Below are positions 33,797 to 42,371 of a stretch of 58,004 nt of DNA, in pieces (the first letter of the stretch is position 1; each line of letters begins with the position of its first letter). The translations under genes were made by a program, and so were the position numbers. Source of the stretch: Anaerolineae bacterium (GTDB taxonomy: Bacteria; Chloroflexota; Anaerolineae; Aggregatilineales; Phototrophicaceae); NCBI GenBank assembly GCA_022824465.1, contig JAJDZV010000010.1, forward strand, positions 1 through 58,004. Reading direction: 5' to 3'. The notes below the pieces were generated by a model that had not been told where the DNA came from, made no database searches, and saw only the letters and a program-made list of their open reading frames with translations.

Positions 33797-33826
33797 CCAG
33801 TACGCGACCATTTAGTCGCCTTTCAA
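33797..33826 (-). promoter_or_regulatory. Promoter-like element with 16-bp palindrome upstream of hppA
   Basis: On the minus strand TTGAAA (33826-33821) is followed by an 18-nt spacer that contains GCGACTAAATGGTCGC (33819-33804) and then TACTGG, a poor -10. On the plus strand the palindrome reads GCGACCATTTAGTCGC. It differs from the rpoC element by one base out of 16 and has the same placement just downstream of the -35. Confidence 0.5.
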
Positions 33827-33959
33827 CTGCCGTTTCCTGCTACACTGACATACATGCGCTCAAGACCGACCAGCAGAAGCCAAACCCAAATTCATGCCCA
33901 GCCTAACACGCTCCCAACCTTCAGCGCCTGTAAACGGAATCGACCTCCCCGCCGAACCC

Positions 33960-33981
33960 CTGTATCGATACTGTATCGACA
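33960..33981. repeat. Tandem 11-bp direct repeat containing a palindrome
   Basis: ctgtatcgata is followed directly by ctgtatcgaca, and GTATCGATAC is a perfect 10-bp palindrome. It could be a protein-binding site; no role is shown. Confidence 0.5.
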
Positions 33982-34312
33982 CAGCGCCCAAAAACCGCCG
34001 TCTGCACTCGCTTTTTTTCCGTCCTTTTCCATACGCTATGCACCTTTTTTCGTACTCTGTCCCTCCTTTTCCATTCTCCGTCCGCACTTTACTTGAATGG
34101 ATTCTGCCGCCACTTGCAAATATCGACGGGCATAAATCGTAATATCAGAACAGAACCAGCGCCAACAAGATAATGAGGACGATTCCCGTGATAATGACAG
34201 CCACCCAAGACGATCCAATCCTTCTAGAGGCGCGCTACTGGACGCTGTTGAAAATCCTGTTTCACCCACTCCCCAAGCCCCTCCCGAAGGTCTATGTCTA
34301 CCTGACCCCATA

Positions 34313-34447
34313 GTGGCGGAGGAGCCGACATGTCCTGTTATTCGATTCCCGGCCGCTCCCCGATGCTGAGAGGGGACCGGACAGTGATGTCGACGCAGCG
34401 ACGCTCCAATCCCAAAGGCGTCCGCGCCTCAGCTCTTGTTGAGGGCC
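34313..34447. repeat. Dispersed repeat, copy R5 (internally deleted)
   Basis: It shares gaggagccgacat and ttcgattcccggccgctccc with the left part of R3, lacks the middle, and continues with gagaggggaccgg and gcagcgacgctccaatccca, the core at about 34388-34406. It lies upstream of the yraN operon. Confidence 0.7.
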
Positions 34448-34563
34448 AGGGGCCGGAGATGGAGGTGTTCTTCAACGGAATCCAGCGGCTCGCCCGCTCT
34501 TGCCGTCCATGCATGCTCAGCTAGCGCGCCAACCGCTTCAGGCAACTATGCGTTTGCGGCGGC

Positions 34564-34569
34564 TATAAT
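34564..34569 (+). promoter_or_regulatory. -10 box of the yraN operon
   Basis: Perfect TATAAT. The start near 34576 would give a very short leader to ATG 34587, which leaves the SD ggaagg only partly transcribed; the second in-frame ATG at 34602 may be the real start. No good -35 is visible. Confidence 0.4.
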
Positions 34570-34586
34570 CTGGAAGGCGCACGGCG

Positions 34587-34967
34587 ATGAAAGCGATAAC
34601 TATGTCCCTACACAAGCGCACCGGCCTCGAAGGCGAAAAGCGCGCGCAAGCCTTCCTGCGCCGCCAGGGCTACACGATCCTCGAAACCAATTGGTCCAGC
34701 CTTTATGGCGAACTCGATATCATCGCCGAGAAAGCCGGGCAGCTCATCTTCGCCGAGGTCAAGGCTCGGCGCGGCGCCGACACGGAAGCGGCTTTAGCCA
34801 ACATCACTGCCGCCAAACAAGAACGCATGCTCAAAGCTATCTACCACTATCTGGATCATCGCGGCTTGGATTGGGACTCGCCCTGGCGGATTGACGTCAT
34901 CGCCGTCGCCCTCGACAGTAGTGGAGGGGCGCGCATAGCGCACGTGGAGGACGCCTTTGATTGGTGA
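34587..34967 (+). CDS. yraN: YraN-family (UPF0102) nuclease-like protein
   Basis: A 126-residue PD-(D/E)XK-like protein often found near rnh or dprA genes; its cellular role is unsettled. The family block [17 protein letters not shown], then [23 protein letters not shown] with the Asp-Glu-x-Lys catalytic pattern, is clear. ATG 34587 is the first start; ATG 34602 gives 121 residues and fits the family N-terminus ([12 protein letters not shown]) better. The stop overlaps the start of the miaA-moaC fusion by 11 nt. Confidence 0.88.
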   Translation: MKAITMSLHKRTGLEGEKRAQAFLRRQGYTILETNWSSLYGELDIIAEKAGQLIFAEVKARRGADTEAALANITAAKQERMLKAIYHYLDHRGLDWDSPWRIDVIAVALDSSGGARIAHVEDAFDW

Positions 34968-36408
34968 GACGCGACCGCTGGTCATCATCCTGGGTCCCAC
35001 CGGCGTCGGCAAAACGCGCCTGGCGCTTGAGCTGGCGCTGCGGCTCAATGGCGAGATCGTCGGCGCGGACAGCCGGCAGATCTATCGCGGCATGGATATC
35101 GGTACCGCCAAGCCAACGGCCGAGCAGCAGGCCCTCGTCCGCCATCATCTCATCGACATCGCCCCGCCCGATTACAAGCTCAGCCTGGCGGAGTATCAAG
35201 ACGCCGCCTACCAAGCCATTGACGCCCTGCACCAACGCGGAAAGCTGCCCTTGCTGGTGGGCGGCAGCGGACAATACATCACCGCGGTCGAAGAGGGCTG
35301 GGGCATTCCCCGCGTGCCGCCCAATCCGGAACTGCGCGCCGAACTGGAGGAATATGCCGCGCGGAAATCTCCCCAAGCGCTGCATGACAAACTGCGCAAA
35401 GTCGATGCCGTTTCGGCCGCCCGAATCCACCCCAACAATACCCGCCGCTTGATAAGAGCGCTCGAAGTGCAGAATCTCACTGGAAGGGCGATAAGCGAGT
35501 TGCAAATAAAAGAGCCGCCGCCTTATCGCATCCTGCGCCTGGGGCTGATGCTGCCGCGCTCGCTCCTCTATCCGCGCGTCGACGCCCGCGTGGACGCCAT
35601 GATCGCGGCCGGCTTCGTCGACGAAGTCCGGCAGTTGCTCGATATGGGCTACGCCCGCGACCTGCCATCGATGACCGGATTGGGTTATCTCGAAATCGCC
35701 GCGCATTTGCTTGACGGCGCATCGCTTGAGCTGGCGATCGAGCGCACGAAGTTCAATACGCACGAATTCATTCGCCGGCAAGATGTCTGGTTCCGCGGGC
35801 ACGACAACGGCATTCTATGGCATAATGTCGCTGACTTGCATGTGGACGCGCTGGCGGACGAGCTACAGGCGTGGCTGGCAAAATCGACTGACGCCCAAGC
35901 GGGAGACCCAGGTCCCGGCGACATGACCGACAAACGACTGACTCATCTCGACGACCAGGGCGAAGCCGCCATGGTTGATGTCGGCGAGAAAGCCGAAACA
36001 CGGCGACTGGCGCGGGCCGCGGGCCGCGTCATGATGAACGCCGACACCCTGCGACTGATACGCGCGGGCGAAATCAAGAAAGGCGATGTCCTCTCGATCG
36101 CCCGCATCGCCGGCATCATGGCGGCCAAGCGCGCGTCCGAGCTGATCCCCCTCTGTCACCCCTTGCCGCTGGACAAAATTCGGTTGGAAATCGAGTTGAA
36201 CGAGGACGAGTCAGCGGTCGCAATCGAGGCGACCGTCAAGACGACGGGCAAGACCGGCGTCGAAATGGAAGCGCTGACGGCTGTTTCGGTGGCGGCGCTG
36301 ACGATTTATGACATGGCGAAGGCGGTTGACCGCGGCATGCGCATCGGCGAGATTCGACTGCTGGAAAAGCGCGGCGGCGCCCGCGGCGACTATCTGACGA
36401 AGGAATAA
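34957..36408 (+). CDS. miaA-moaC: Fusion of tRNA dimethylallyltransferase (MiaA) and cyclic pyranopterin monophosphate synthase (MoaC)
   Basis: A single uninterrupted frame of 483 residues. Residues 1 to about 308 are MiaA: P-loop [33 protein letters not shown] and QDVWFRGHD near the end; MiaA isopentenylates A37 of tRNAs reading UNN codons. A short linker ([13 protein letters not shown]) leads to Met323, after which residues 323-483 are a complete Moa[54 protein letters not shown] and [12 protein letters not shown]. MoaC makes cPMP for molybdenum cofactor. TTG 34957 has SD GGAGG with 6-nt spacing. The internal ATG 35923 lacks a close SD. A +1 frame TGA lies in the linker, so a sequencing error could mimic a fusion. 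Confidence 0.88.
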   Translation: MIGETRPLVIILGPTGVGKTRLALELALRLNGEIVGADSRQIYRGMDIGTAKPTAEQQALVRHHLIDIAPPDYKLSLAEYQDAAYQAIDALHQRGKLPLLVGGSGQYITAVEEGWGIPRVPPNPELRAELEEYAARKSPQALHDKLRKVDAVSAARIHPNNTRRLIRALEVQNLTGRAISELQIKEPPPYRILRLGLMLPRSLLYPRVDARVDAMIAAGFVDEVRQLLDMGYARDLPSMTGLGYLEIAAHLLDGASLELAIERTKFNTHEFIRRQDVWFRGHDNGILWHNVADLHVDALADELQAWLAKSTDAQAGDPGPGDMTDKRLTHLDDQGEAAMVDVGEKAETRRLARAAGRVMMNADTLRLIRAGEIKKGDVLSIARIAGIMAAKRASELIPLCHPLPLDKIRLEIELNEDESAVAIEATVKTTGKTGVEMEALTAVSVAALTIYDMAKAVDRGMRIGEIRLLEKRGGARGDYLTKE

Positions 36409-36413
36409 ACGAC

Positions 36414-37136
36414 ATGCGGATCACCGTGCTCTTCTTTGCCACGCTGCGCGATGTCATTGGCGTCCGCGAGCTCGCCATCGAAATCGATGACGCTGCTGGC
36501 ACAATCAAGCGGCTGCGCGCCGAGCTCAGCCAGCGCTATCCGGCGGCGGCTGACAACCTCAAAGTGGCGCTGGCGGCTGTCAACGAAGAATTCGCCTTCG
36601 ACCGCGACCGCATCGACGATGGCGACGAGGTGGCTTTCTTCCCGCCCGTCAGCGGAGGCGCGCCGGAAAAGCCCGAGCTCTTCCGCCTGCCCCGCGAGCC
36701 CTTCGACCACGACGAAATCATCGCCGCCCTCACCACCGAACGCACTGGCGCCGTCTGCCTGTTCACCGGCACAGTCCGCGGCAAGACCGCAAAAGAGGGG
36801 CATCTGCCGCAAACCGATCACCTGGAATACGAAGCCTACGAGCCGATGGCGCTGGCCAAGATGCGACAGGTGGCGGCCGAGATCCGCCAACGCTGGCAAA
36901 AGGTCGAGGGCATCGCTATCGTCCAGCGCATCGGCAGCTTGAAAGTGGGCGACAATACCGTGCTCTGCGCCTGTTCCGCGCCCCATCGCGATGACGGCTG
37001 CTTTGAAGCCGCGCGCTATGGCATTGACCGGCTGAAAGAAATCGTGCCGGTCTGGAAAAAAGAAGTGGGCGTCTCCGGCGAAACCTGGATCGAAGGCGAT
37101 TATCAGCCGTCGGCGCTTGACCGAGATCAAAGCTGA
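36414..37136 (+). CDS. moaX: Fused molybdopterin synthase MoaD-MoaE (MoaX-like)
   Basis: A 240-residue fusion that makes molybdopterin from cPMP. Residues 1-82 are a ubiquitin-like MoaD ending at Gly81-Gly82 (FFPPVSGG), and residues from about 90 are MoaE (LFTGTVRGKT, LEYEAYEPMALAKM, IVQRIGSLKVGD, VPVWKKEVG with active-site Lys). In M. tuberculosis the similar MoaX must be cut after Gly82 so that the Gly can become a thiocarboxylate, and the same position is present here. It starts 5 nt after the miaA-moaC stop. Together they cover MoaC, MoaD and MoaE; MoaA is not in the window. Confidence 0.93.
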   Translation: MRITVLFFATLRDVIGVRELAIEIDDAAGTIKRLRAELSQRYPAAADNLKVALAAVNEEFAFDRDRIDDGDEVAFFPPVSGGAPEKPELFRLPREPFDHDEIIAALTTERTGAVCLFTGTVRGKTAKEGHLPQTDHLEYEAYEPMALAKMRQVAAEIRQRWQKVEGIAIVQRIGSLKVGDNTVLCACSAPHRDDGCFEAARYGIDRLKEIVPVWKKEVGVSGETWIEGDYQPSALDRDQS

Positions 37137-37148
37137 GACAACCCTCCG

Positions 37149-37892
37149 ATGAACGATGAAAGCAAGAACGCCGCGCAGTTTGCCGCGCATATCGGCATCG
37201 TATTCGCCGAGCCCAAACTGCTGCGACAGGCGCTGACCCACAGTTCCTATGTCAACGAATATGCCGGCGCCGCCGACCTGCGCGACAATGAGCGGCTGGA
37301 GTTCCTGGGCGATGCCGTGCTCGATGTGATCGTCGCCGACTTGCTTTACCGGCGCTTCCCGCACGTCAGCGAAGGCGATCTGACACAAATGCGCTCGGCG
37401 CTGGTCAAGGCGGAATCGCTGGCGCAGATCGCCGCGAACTTCGCTTTGGGCGACTTTCTGCTGGTGGGCCACGGCGAAGAACTCAGCGGCGGTCGCGAAC
37501 GCCTGAGCACACTCTGCCGCGGCTTGGAAGCCGTGGTCGGGGCGATCTACCTGGATCAGGGACTGGGCGCCGCCGAGAATTTTATAGGTCCCGCATTGCT
37601 TGAATTGCTGGACGATGTGCTCGCAAACCGGCGGCATATCGACGCCCGCGGCGAACTGCAGGAACGCGTGCAGGCGCGCCTCAACATCACGCCAGATTAT
37701 CGGGTGATTGGCGAAGACGGTCCCGAACACGCCAAGGTCTTCCGCGTCCAGGCGCTATTGGCAGACAACGTCATTGGCTGTGGGCGCGGACCAAGCAAGC
37801 GCGCCGCCGCCCAAGCGGCCGCCGCCGACGCCCTGCAGCGGCTCGACGCGGGCCGCGTCCCGGCATCGGTTTTCAGCGAGCGCGAGGGCTAA
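37149..37892 (+). CDS. rnc: Ribonuclease III
   Basis: Cleaves double-stranded RNA in rRNA maturation and mRNA decay. The 247-residue protein has the signature NERLEFLGDAVLD with catalytic acidic residues, then the second acidic site in LEAVVGAIYLD. A C-terminal dsRNA-binding domain spans about 158-230 (LQERVQARLN, then GRGPSKRAAAQAAAADAL). It begins 12 nt after moaX in the same direction and overlaps the converging helicase gene by 4 nt. Confidence 0.95.
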   Translation: MNDESKNAAQFAAHIGIVFAEPKLLRQALTHSSYVNEYAGAADLRDNERLEFLGDAVLDVIVADLLYRRFPHVSEGDLTQMRSALVKAESLAQIAANFALGDFLLVGHGEELSGGRERLSTLCRGLEAVVGAIYLDQGLGAAENFIGPALLELLDDVLANRRHIDARGELQERVQARLNITPDYRVIGEDGPEHAKVFRVQALLADNVIGCGRGPSKRAAAQAAAADALQRLDAGRVPASVFSEREG

Positions 37893-40009
37893 TGGCGCCG
37901 GCGGGCGAAGCAGTTTTCGCAGATGCGATAGCGATGCCGCGACGGCAGCAACGCGCCGCAAGCTCGGCAGCGCCGGGCGGTATTGAGATTGCGCCGCAGC
38001 GCCTCGTCAATCGAAAGCGACCATTCGCGCCGTTCTTCGCGCACTTGGGCCCCCGCCTCGCAAAACTGCCCAAATTCGCGCCGCCGCGACAGCCAAAGGT
38101 AGATATCGGCGCAGGCGATAGAGAACTCGACCGCTTCCAGGTCGCCGCCATCGTTGATCGGCGCCGGCGCTTCAGCCGGCAGCGGTATCTGGTAGCCCTC
38201 GAGGATCATATGGGCGCAATCCAGCCAGTAGGCGCGCGTGCCCTTGCGGGTGGGCGCGTTGACAAGCTGCAGCGCGTTCGCCAAACCAAGCCGCTTGATG
38301 TCGTCGTCGGAAAGCATCTTCGCCAGCTCGATGCGTTCGTCCATATCGGCGGTGGTGATGACGGCGCGCAACTCCTGCGGGATGGACTTGAGCTCCGCCC
38401 ATTGCGTGAGCTGCTCGGACAAACTGCCGGGGATGAGATTGAGGTCGTCGACGCTTGGCGCGACGCGGGCAAAGGTCAAGGTCGCCGGCGTTTGAGCGTA
38501 GAGCTGGCGAATGCGGTCCAGGTCGTCGCGATTGGTCGCGGCGATCAGACCGGTGGTCGACATGCCATAGCGCCCGGCGCGCCCGCCGATCTGCCGCACT
38601 TCGCTAGGGAAAAGCGGGCGGTCGTCTTTGCCGTCAAACTTCTCAACTTCGTAGAAGCAGACGACATCGGCCGGCAGATTCAAGCCCATGCCGACGGCGT
38701 CGGTGGCGACGCAAATTTCGGTTTCGCCAGCGGCGAAACGGTCGGCTTGCCTACGACGCACCTCCGGCGGCAGGCGACCATAGACCACGGACACAGCCCG
38801 GCCCAGCCTTTCGAGCTTCATCTTGAGATCGAGGACGGCGCGCCGGGAGAAGGCGACCAGGATGGTCGAGGCGGGCAGCGATTCCAGCGTGAAGTGGCGT
38901 TCGGCGACGGCGATTGGCGCCAGCCGCTGATGCTCAACCAGTTCACAAGGCAATTCGGCGGCTTCCGCCAGCACTTCGATCAGTTGGCGGGCCGTCGGCG
39001 GACCGATGATGTGCATTTCGGGCGCGGCCGACTCCATGAAGGCGCGCGTCCATGCCCAGCCGCGGTCAGCGTCAGCCAACATTTGGGCTTCGTCGATGAT
39101 GACGCAAGCGCCGCTGTCAGCAGCGTTGAACATCTCGATGGTGGCGGCGGTGATCCGCGCGCCCTCGACCGGGATATACTCCTCGCCGGTCAGCAAGTTG
39201 CAGGCGACGCCTTCCTCATTGAGGCGGTCGTATATTTCGTATGCGAGCAGCCGCAGGGGCGCCAGATACCAGCCGGCGCCAGCCTCCTTCAGCGCTTGCA
39301 GGGCGTCATGCGTCTTGCCGCTGTTGGGTTCGCCGATATGCAGGTACAGCTGCTGCTGATCGCGCCAGTCGTTGCGCCATTTGGGAAAGGCGTCGATCAG
39401 ACGGTTGCGCAGCTTCGATTGCGCCTCTTGCTTGCGCCGCCGCCGCGCGCGTCCGCCCCGCCGCTTGCGTTTGCCACGCCCGGCATCGTCTTCGCGAACA
39501 TCCAGCAACTGCCGGTATTCGGCGAAAGTCTCGGGCAGCTCCCAAAGGCCGCGAAGATCGCGCCAGACAAGGCGCTTCGGCGACAAGCCGGCCTCGCGCA
39601 GGCGGCGATCCAGCCGGCGCTGATCAAGGGCAAGCGCCGTTCGCAACTCGCTGGGATGCAGGCGCTGATAGCCGGCGATCATCTCGCGCAAATCGGGGTC
39701 GGCGGCTGTCGGGCTGAAGGTATAGACGGGAAAGCGCAGCTTGCCGCGCGGATCCAGGAAGCTGTCCAGCGCCAGTTCCGCAGCGGCGATGCGCAAGGTG
39801 TCGGCGTTGACGCCAGCGCGTTTTGCCGCTTGTTTCAGCGTATAGCTCAGCGAGCATACGCGCTTTTCGACCGGATCGTCCTGTTTGGCGGCGGGGGCGC
39901 CCTCGCGCGTTTGTTCGCCGCAAAGTTCCAATACGCTCCGCCAGGCTTCGTGTTCGTTGAAGGACCTCAGCGCCTGGCGATCTTGCTCTTTTTCGATTGT
40001 CGTTTCCAA
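37889..40009 (-). CDS. Suv3-like superfamily 2 RNA helicase with N-terminal helical and C-terminal zinc-ribbon regions
   Basis: A 706-residue protein starting at TTG 40009 with SD GGAG. The helicase core resembles mitochondrial SUV3: motif I GEPNSGKT (about 229), LAPLRLLAYEIYDRL, LLTGEEY, motif II VIIDEAQML, VVYGRLPPEVRRRQ, ATDAVGMGLN and QIGGRAGRYG. A SUV3 C-terminal-like helical region follows. Residues 55-90 look like a helix-turn-helix (LKQAAKRAGVNADTLR). An Arg/Lys-rich stretch (about 180-200) may bind nucleic acid. The last 30 residues contain CRACG and CENC, a probable zinc ribbon. SUV3 unwinds RNA with exonucleases; a bacterial partner is unknown, though RNase III is the convergent neighbour. 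It is last in a unit with HNH and FHA genes. Confidence 0.85.
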   Translation of the reverse strand: METTIEKEQDRQALRSFNEHEAWRSVLELCGEQTREGAPAAKQDDPVEKRVCSLSYTLKQAAKRAGVNADTLRIAAAELALDSFLDPRGKLRFPVYTFSPTAADPDLREMIAGYQRLHPSELRTALALDQRRLDRRLREAGLSPKRLVWRDLRGLWELPETFAEYRQLLDVREDDAGRGKRKRRGGRARRRRKQEAQSKLRNRLIDAFPKWRNDWRDQQQLYLHIGEPNSGKTHDALQALKEAGAGWYLAPLRLLAYEIYDRLNEEGVACNLLTGEEYIPVEGARITAATIEMFNAADSGACVIIDEAQMLADADRGWAWTRAFMESAAPEMHIIGPPTARQLIEVLAEAAELPCELVEHQRLAPIAVAERHFTLESLPASTILVAFSRRAVLDLKMKLERLGRAVSVVYGRLPPEVRRRQADRFAAGETEICVATDAVGMGLNLPADVVCFYEVEKFDGKDDRPLFPSEVRQIGGRAGRYGMSTTGLIAATNRDDLDRIRQLYAQTPATLTFARVAPSVDDLNLIPGSLSEQLTQWAELKSIPQELRAVITTADMDERIELAKMLSDDDIKRLGLANALQLVNAPTRKGTRAYWLDCAHMILEGYQIPLPAEAPAPINDGGDLEAVEFSIACADIYLWLSRRREFGQFCEAGAQVREERREWSLSIDEALRRNLNTARRCRACGALLPSRHRYRICENCFARRRH

Positions 40010-40054
40010 AGGCTTGCTCCAATGATGTTTGCAATAGGCAGGCGGCCTGCGCCG

Positions 40055-40519
40055 TCACCAGCGATAGCGCGGCTGATCGACCGTGCCGGGGGTCAGCGAC
40101 TTCTCCGGCCTGAGTTTGCCGTCGGCGAACAAGGACCGCTGCTCGCGCGCCTCGATGGCGAAGTGGCTGAGGACTTTGTCGACCAGCGCAGTTCGCCGGC
40201 CCGACGCGCTGACGATTTCCGCGGCAAAACGCGCCGGGTGCTTCTGACCCTTGCGGCGATTGCAATCCGGGCAGGCGATGACGAGATTGCCGCGTGTATT
40301 GCTGCCGCCTTGCTTCAGGCTGACGATATGGTCCAGCTCGAATGGTCCGCGCACCAGGGATTCGCCGCACCATTCGCAGTTGCCGCCCGACGCCACGATA
40401 CGATCGCGCAAATCGGCGACGCTTAACGAGCCTTGCGCGCCGGATTGCCTTGCCCTGGCGTTGAGATCGGCGGTGTATCGCGCCAGCGCGCGTCTATGCA
40501 ATATGTCCTGGTAGATCAT
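40055..40519 (-). CDS. HNH endonuclease
   Basis: A 154-residue protein with a compact HNH/zinc domain at about residues 48-92: CEWC, FELDHIVSLKQGG (catalytic His), NLVIACPDCNRRKG (second zinc pair, Asn). The N-terminal helix resembles the arrangement in many small HNH proteins, and the C-terminal tail is not recognised. ATG 40519 overlaps the FHA-regulator stop (ATGA), and the helicase follows after 45 nt, so all three are probably cotranscribed. It could nick or cut DNA, and a role in defence, repair or transposition cannot be told apart here. Confidence 0.85.
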   Translation of the reverse strand: MIYQDILHRRALARYTADLNARARQSGAQGSLSVADLRDRIVASGGNCEWCGESLVRGPFELDHIVSLKQGGSNTRGNLVIACPDCNRRKGQKHPARFAAEIVSASGRRTALVDKVLSHFAIEAREQRSLFADGKLRPEKSLTPGTVDQPRYRW

Positions 40520-41211
40520 TCTGCGGGCTCATCCCGAGGGTTATCCAGCCGGAAGCCGTGGCCGCGCACGGTGACGATGTATCGATGGTCGGGGTCGACC
40601 TCCGCCAGACGGTCGCGCAAGCGGCGCACCAGCGCGTCAATCGCCTGTTCGCTGACGCCGATGCCCATGGCGTCGGGCCAGACGGCGTCGACCACATCGC
40701 TGCGACTGCAAACGCCGCCCTGGCTGGCGAACAGAATCTCCAGGAGGCGATATTGCGGCAGGCTCAGGGGCGGGTCCAGCAATTCTTCGCGTATCAGCAC
40801 CTGGCGCGATTCGGGATCGAGGCGGAGGCGCAGGCCGGTCATGGCGCCAGAGGGAATGACATCGGGCAAGACGCGGGTCGTCGACGGGGCGGTCGCGCCG
40901 GAGCCGACGAAGCGCAGTCGAATGTCTTTCGCCACGCGAATTTCGTCGCCGTCTTCAAGCTGCCGCATGCCGGTCAAGCGGTAACCATTGACCCAGGTGC
41001 CATTCTTGCTGCGCATGTCTTCAATGATGCAAGCGCCGCCATCCATCATGATGCGCAGATGCTGGCGCGAGATTTGTCGCACCGGGATGACGATTTCGCA
41101 GCCATCGTCGCGCCCGAGCACCATCTCCGCCCGGTCGACCACCCAGTGGGGATTTGACAGCGAGCCATCCAGCCAAACGATGACCGGAAACTCGTCGGAT
41201 GATTCAGCCAT
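40516..41211 (-). CDS. FHA-domain winged-helix transcriptional regulator
   Basis: A 231-residue protein. Residues about 25-100 form an FHA phosphothreonine-binding domain: VLGRDDGCEI, ISRQHLRI and SKNGTWVNG are the canonical Gly-Arg, Ser-His and Asn signatures. Residues about 130-225 form an OmpR/PhoB-type winged helix (LSLPQYRLLEILFASQGGVCSR, VDAVWPDA, RRLRDRL, VRGHGFRL). There is no receiver domain, so activity is presumably set by phosphoprotein binding through FHA, by analogy with EmbR-like regulators. It is the first gene of the HNH/helicase unit, divergent from ftsY. Confidence 0.9.
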   Translation of the reverse strand: MAESSDEFPVIVWLDGSLSNPHWVVDRAEMVLGRDDGCEIVIPVRQISRQHLRIMMDGGACIIEDMRSKNGTWVNGYRLTGMRQLEDGDEIRVAKDIRLRFVGSGATAPSTTRVLPDVIPSGAMTGLRLRLDPESRQVLIREELLDPPLSLPQYRLLEILFASQGGVCSRSDVVDAVWPDAMGIGVSEQAIDALVRRLRDRLAEVDPDHRYIVTVRGHGFRLDNPRDEPAE

Positions 41212-41269
41212 GTAGCCGCGCCCTCTCGCGAATTTGCGGGCGGATCAAGTCCGCCTCAAGGCTATCGCT

Positions 41270-41275
41270 ATTATA
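41270..41275 (-). promoter_or_regulatory. -10 box of the FHA/HNH/helicase unit
   Basis: TATAAT on the minus strand, about 60 nt before the FHA start. No clear -35 is seen. Confidence 0.45.
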
Positions 41276-41305
41276 CAGCAAGTTCGCGTTTGACACGACC
41301 GCGCA

Positions 41306-41334
41306 TTGTCCACGACGGCGGCGGGCTGTATAAT
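41306..41334 (+). promoter_or_regulatory. Promoter of ftsY
   Basis: TTGTCC (41306-41311) and TATAAT (41329-41334) with 17-nt spacing. It is back to back with the promoter of the FHA gene, with 30 nt between. Confidence 0.6.
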
Positions 41335-41456
41335 CGCGCGTCGGGCAAAAGCCGGACAAGCGCACAGAGGCGCTCAACCGGGCGTCGGCGCGCAAGTCGA
41401 TCAAACGCTTTTCGCGGCCGCGGGCGGCGCTTCGTCACGCATAGGAGCACGATACC

Positions 41457-42371
41457 TTGGCTATTTTTCGCCGCGGACTCAGCAAGACGCGCCAGTCTTT
41501 CTTCGGGCGCATCTCGCAAATGCTCGGCAACACCGAGATCGCCGACGATACCTGGGACGATATGGAGACACTGCTGATACAGGCCGATGTCGGTTTTGAT
41601 ACGACGGTCAAGGTGATCGACCGTTTGCAGGCTCGCGTGCGGGCTGAAGGCATGACCAAAGCCGATCAATTGCAGGGGGCGTTGAAGGCGGCGCTTGCTG
41701 ACCTGCTGGAGTTTCCGCCAACGCTCGATATCGCGGGGCGTGAATTATCGATTATTTTGGTGGTCGGCGTCAACGGCTCGGGCAAGACGACCTCCATCGC
41801 CAAGCTGGCGCACCGTTTGCATAACTTGTCGCGGCGCAAGGTGATGATCGCCGCTGGCGACACCTTTCGCGCGGCTGCGATTGAGCAATTGCAGACCTGG
41901 GGCGAGCGGATTGATGTGCCGGTGGTCGCCAATCGCCCCGGCTCCGACCCGGGCGCAGTCGTTTATGACGCCACGGTGGCGGCCAAGGCTCGCGGCTACG
42001 AGATACTCATTATCGACACGGCGGGCCGCCTGCAGAACAACACCAATTTAATGCGCGAGCTGACCAAGATCAGCGAAGTTTCGGGCAAGGTCGTGCCGGG
42101 CGCGCCGCATGAGGTCTTGCTGGTGCTGGACGGGACGACCGGCCAAAACGCGATCGAGCAGGCGAAGAAGTTTCAGGAAGCCTCGGGCGTCAGCGGCGTC
42201 ATCGTGACCAAGCTCGACAGCACGGCCAAAGGCGGCATGGTCTTTTCGATCTTCAATGACTTGCGGCTGCCAGTGCATTATCTTGGCTTGGGCGAGAGCA
42301 TCGACGACCTGGTGCTGTTCACGCCCGAGTTCTTCGTTGACAGTCTGTTTGACGAAGAGGACGAGGCTTGA
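41457..42371 (+). CDS. ftsY: Signal recognition particle receptor FtsY
   Basis: The GTPase that docks ribosome-SRP complexes to the membrane translocon. A compact 304-residue protein starting at TTG 41457 with [19 protein letters not shown] is the typical start of the NG domain; the acidic N-terminal A domain of E. coli is absent. GTPase motifs: [31 protein letters not shown] and [10 protein letters not shown]. Its TGA overlaps the next gene's TTG. Confidence 0.96.
   Translation: MAIFRRGLSKTRQSFFGRISQMLGNTEIADDTWDDMETLLIQADVGFDTTVKVIDRLQARVRAEGMTKADQLQGALKAALADLLEFPPTLDIAGRELSIILVVGVNGSGKTTSIAKLAHRLHNLSRRKVMIAAGDTFRAAAIEQLQTWGERIDVPVVANRPGSDPGAVVYDATVAAKARGYEILIIDTAGRLQNNTNLMRELTKISEVSGKVVPGAPHEVLLVLDGTTGQNAIEQAKKFQEASGVSGVIVTKLDSTAKGGMVFSIFNDLRLPVHYLGLGESIDDLVLFTPEFFVDSLFDEEDEA

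Larger units (their letters stand above)
33584..34312. other. Long gene-free region upstream of hppA
   Basis: About 730 bp without a convincing gene. It holds the palindromic promoter-like element at 33797-33826, an 11-bp direct repeat at 33960-33981, and a T/C-rich stretch at 34010-34085 with repeated ccttttccat-like segments. A possible 19-codon hydrophobic peptide on the minus strand (34145-34204, GTG start) has no good SD. Confidence 0.5.

Noticed and set aside
34145..34204. 19-codon hydrophobic peptide on the minus strand
   Set aside because: The sequence looks like one membrane helix, but the GTG start has no properly spaced SD and nothing supports expression.
37892..40426. 844-codon open frame antisense to the helicase and HNH genes
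   Set aside because: It mirrors two clearly conserved genes, has low-complexity composition typical of GC-rich antisense frames and no recognisable domain.
41290..41295. Consensus TTGACA as -35 of ftsY
   Set aside because: It is 33 nt from the TATAAT at 41329; TTGTCC at 41306 has the right 17-nt spacing instead.
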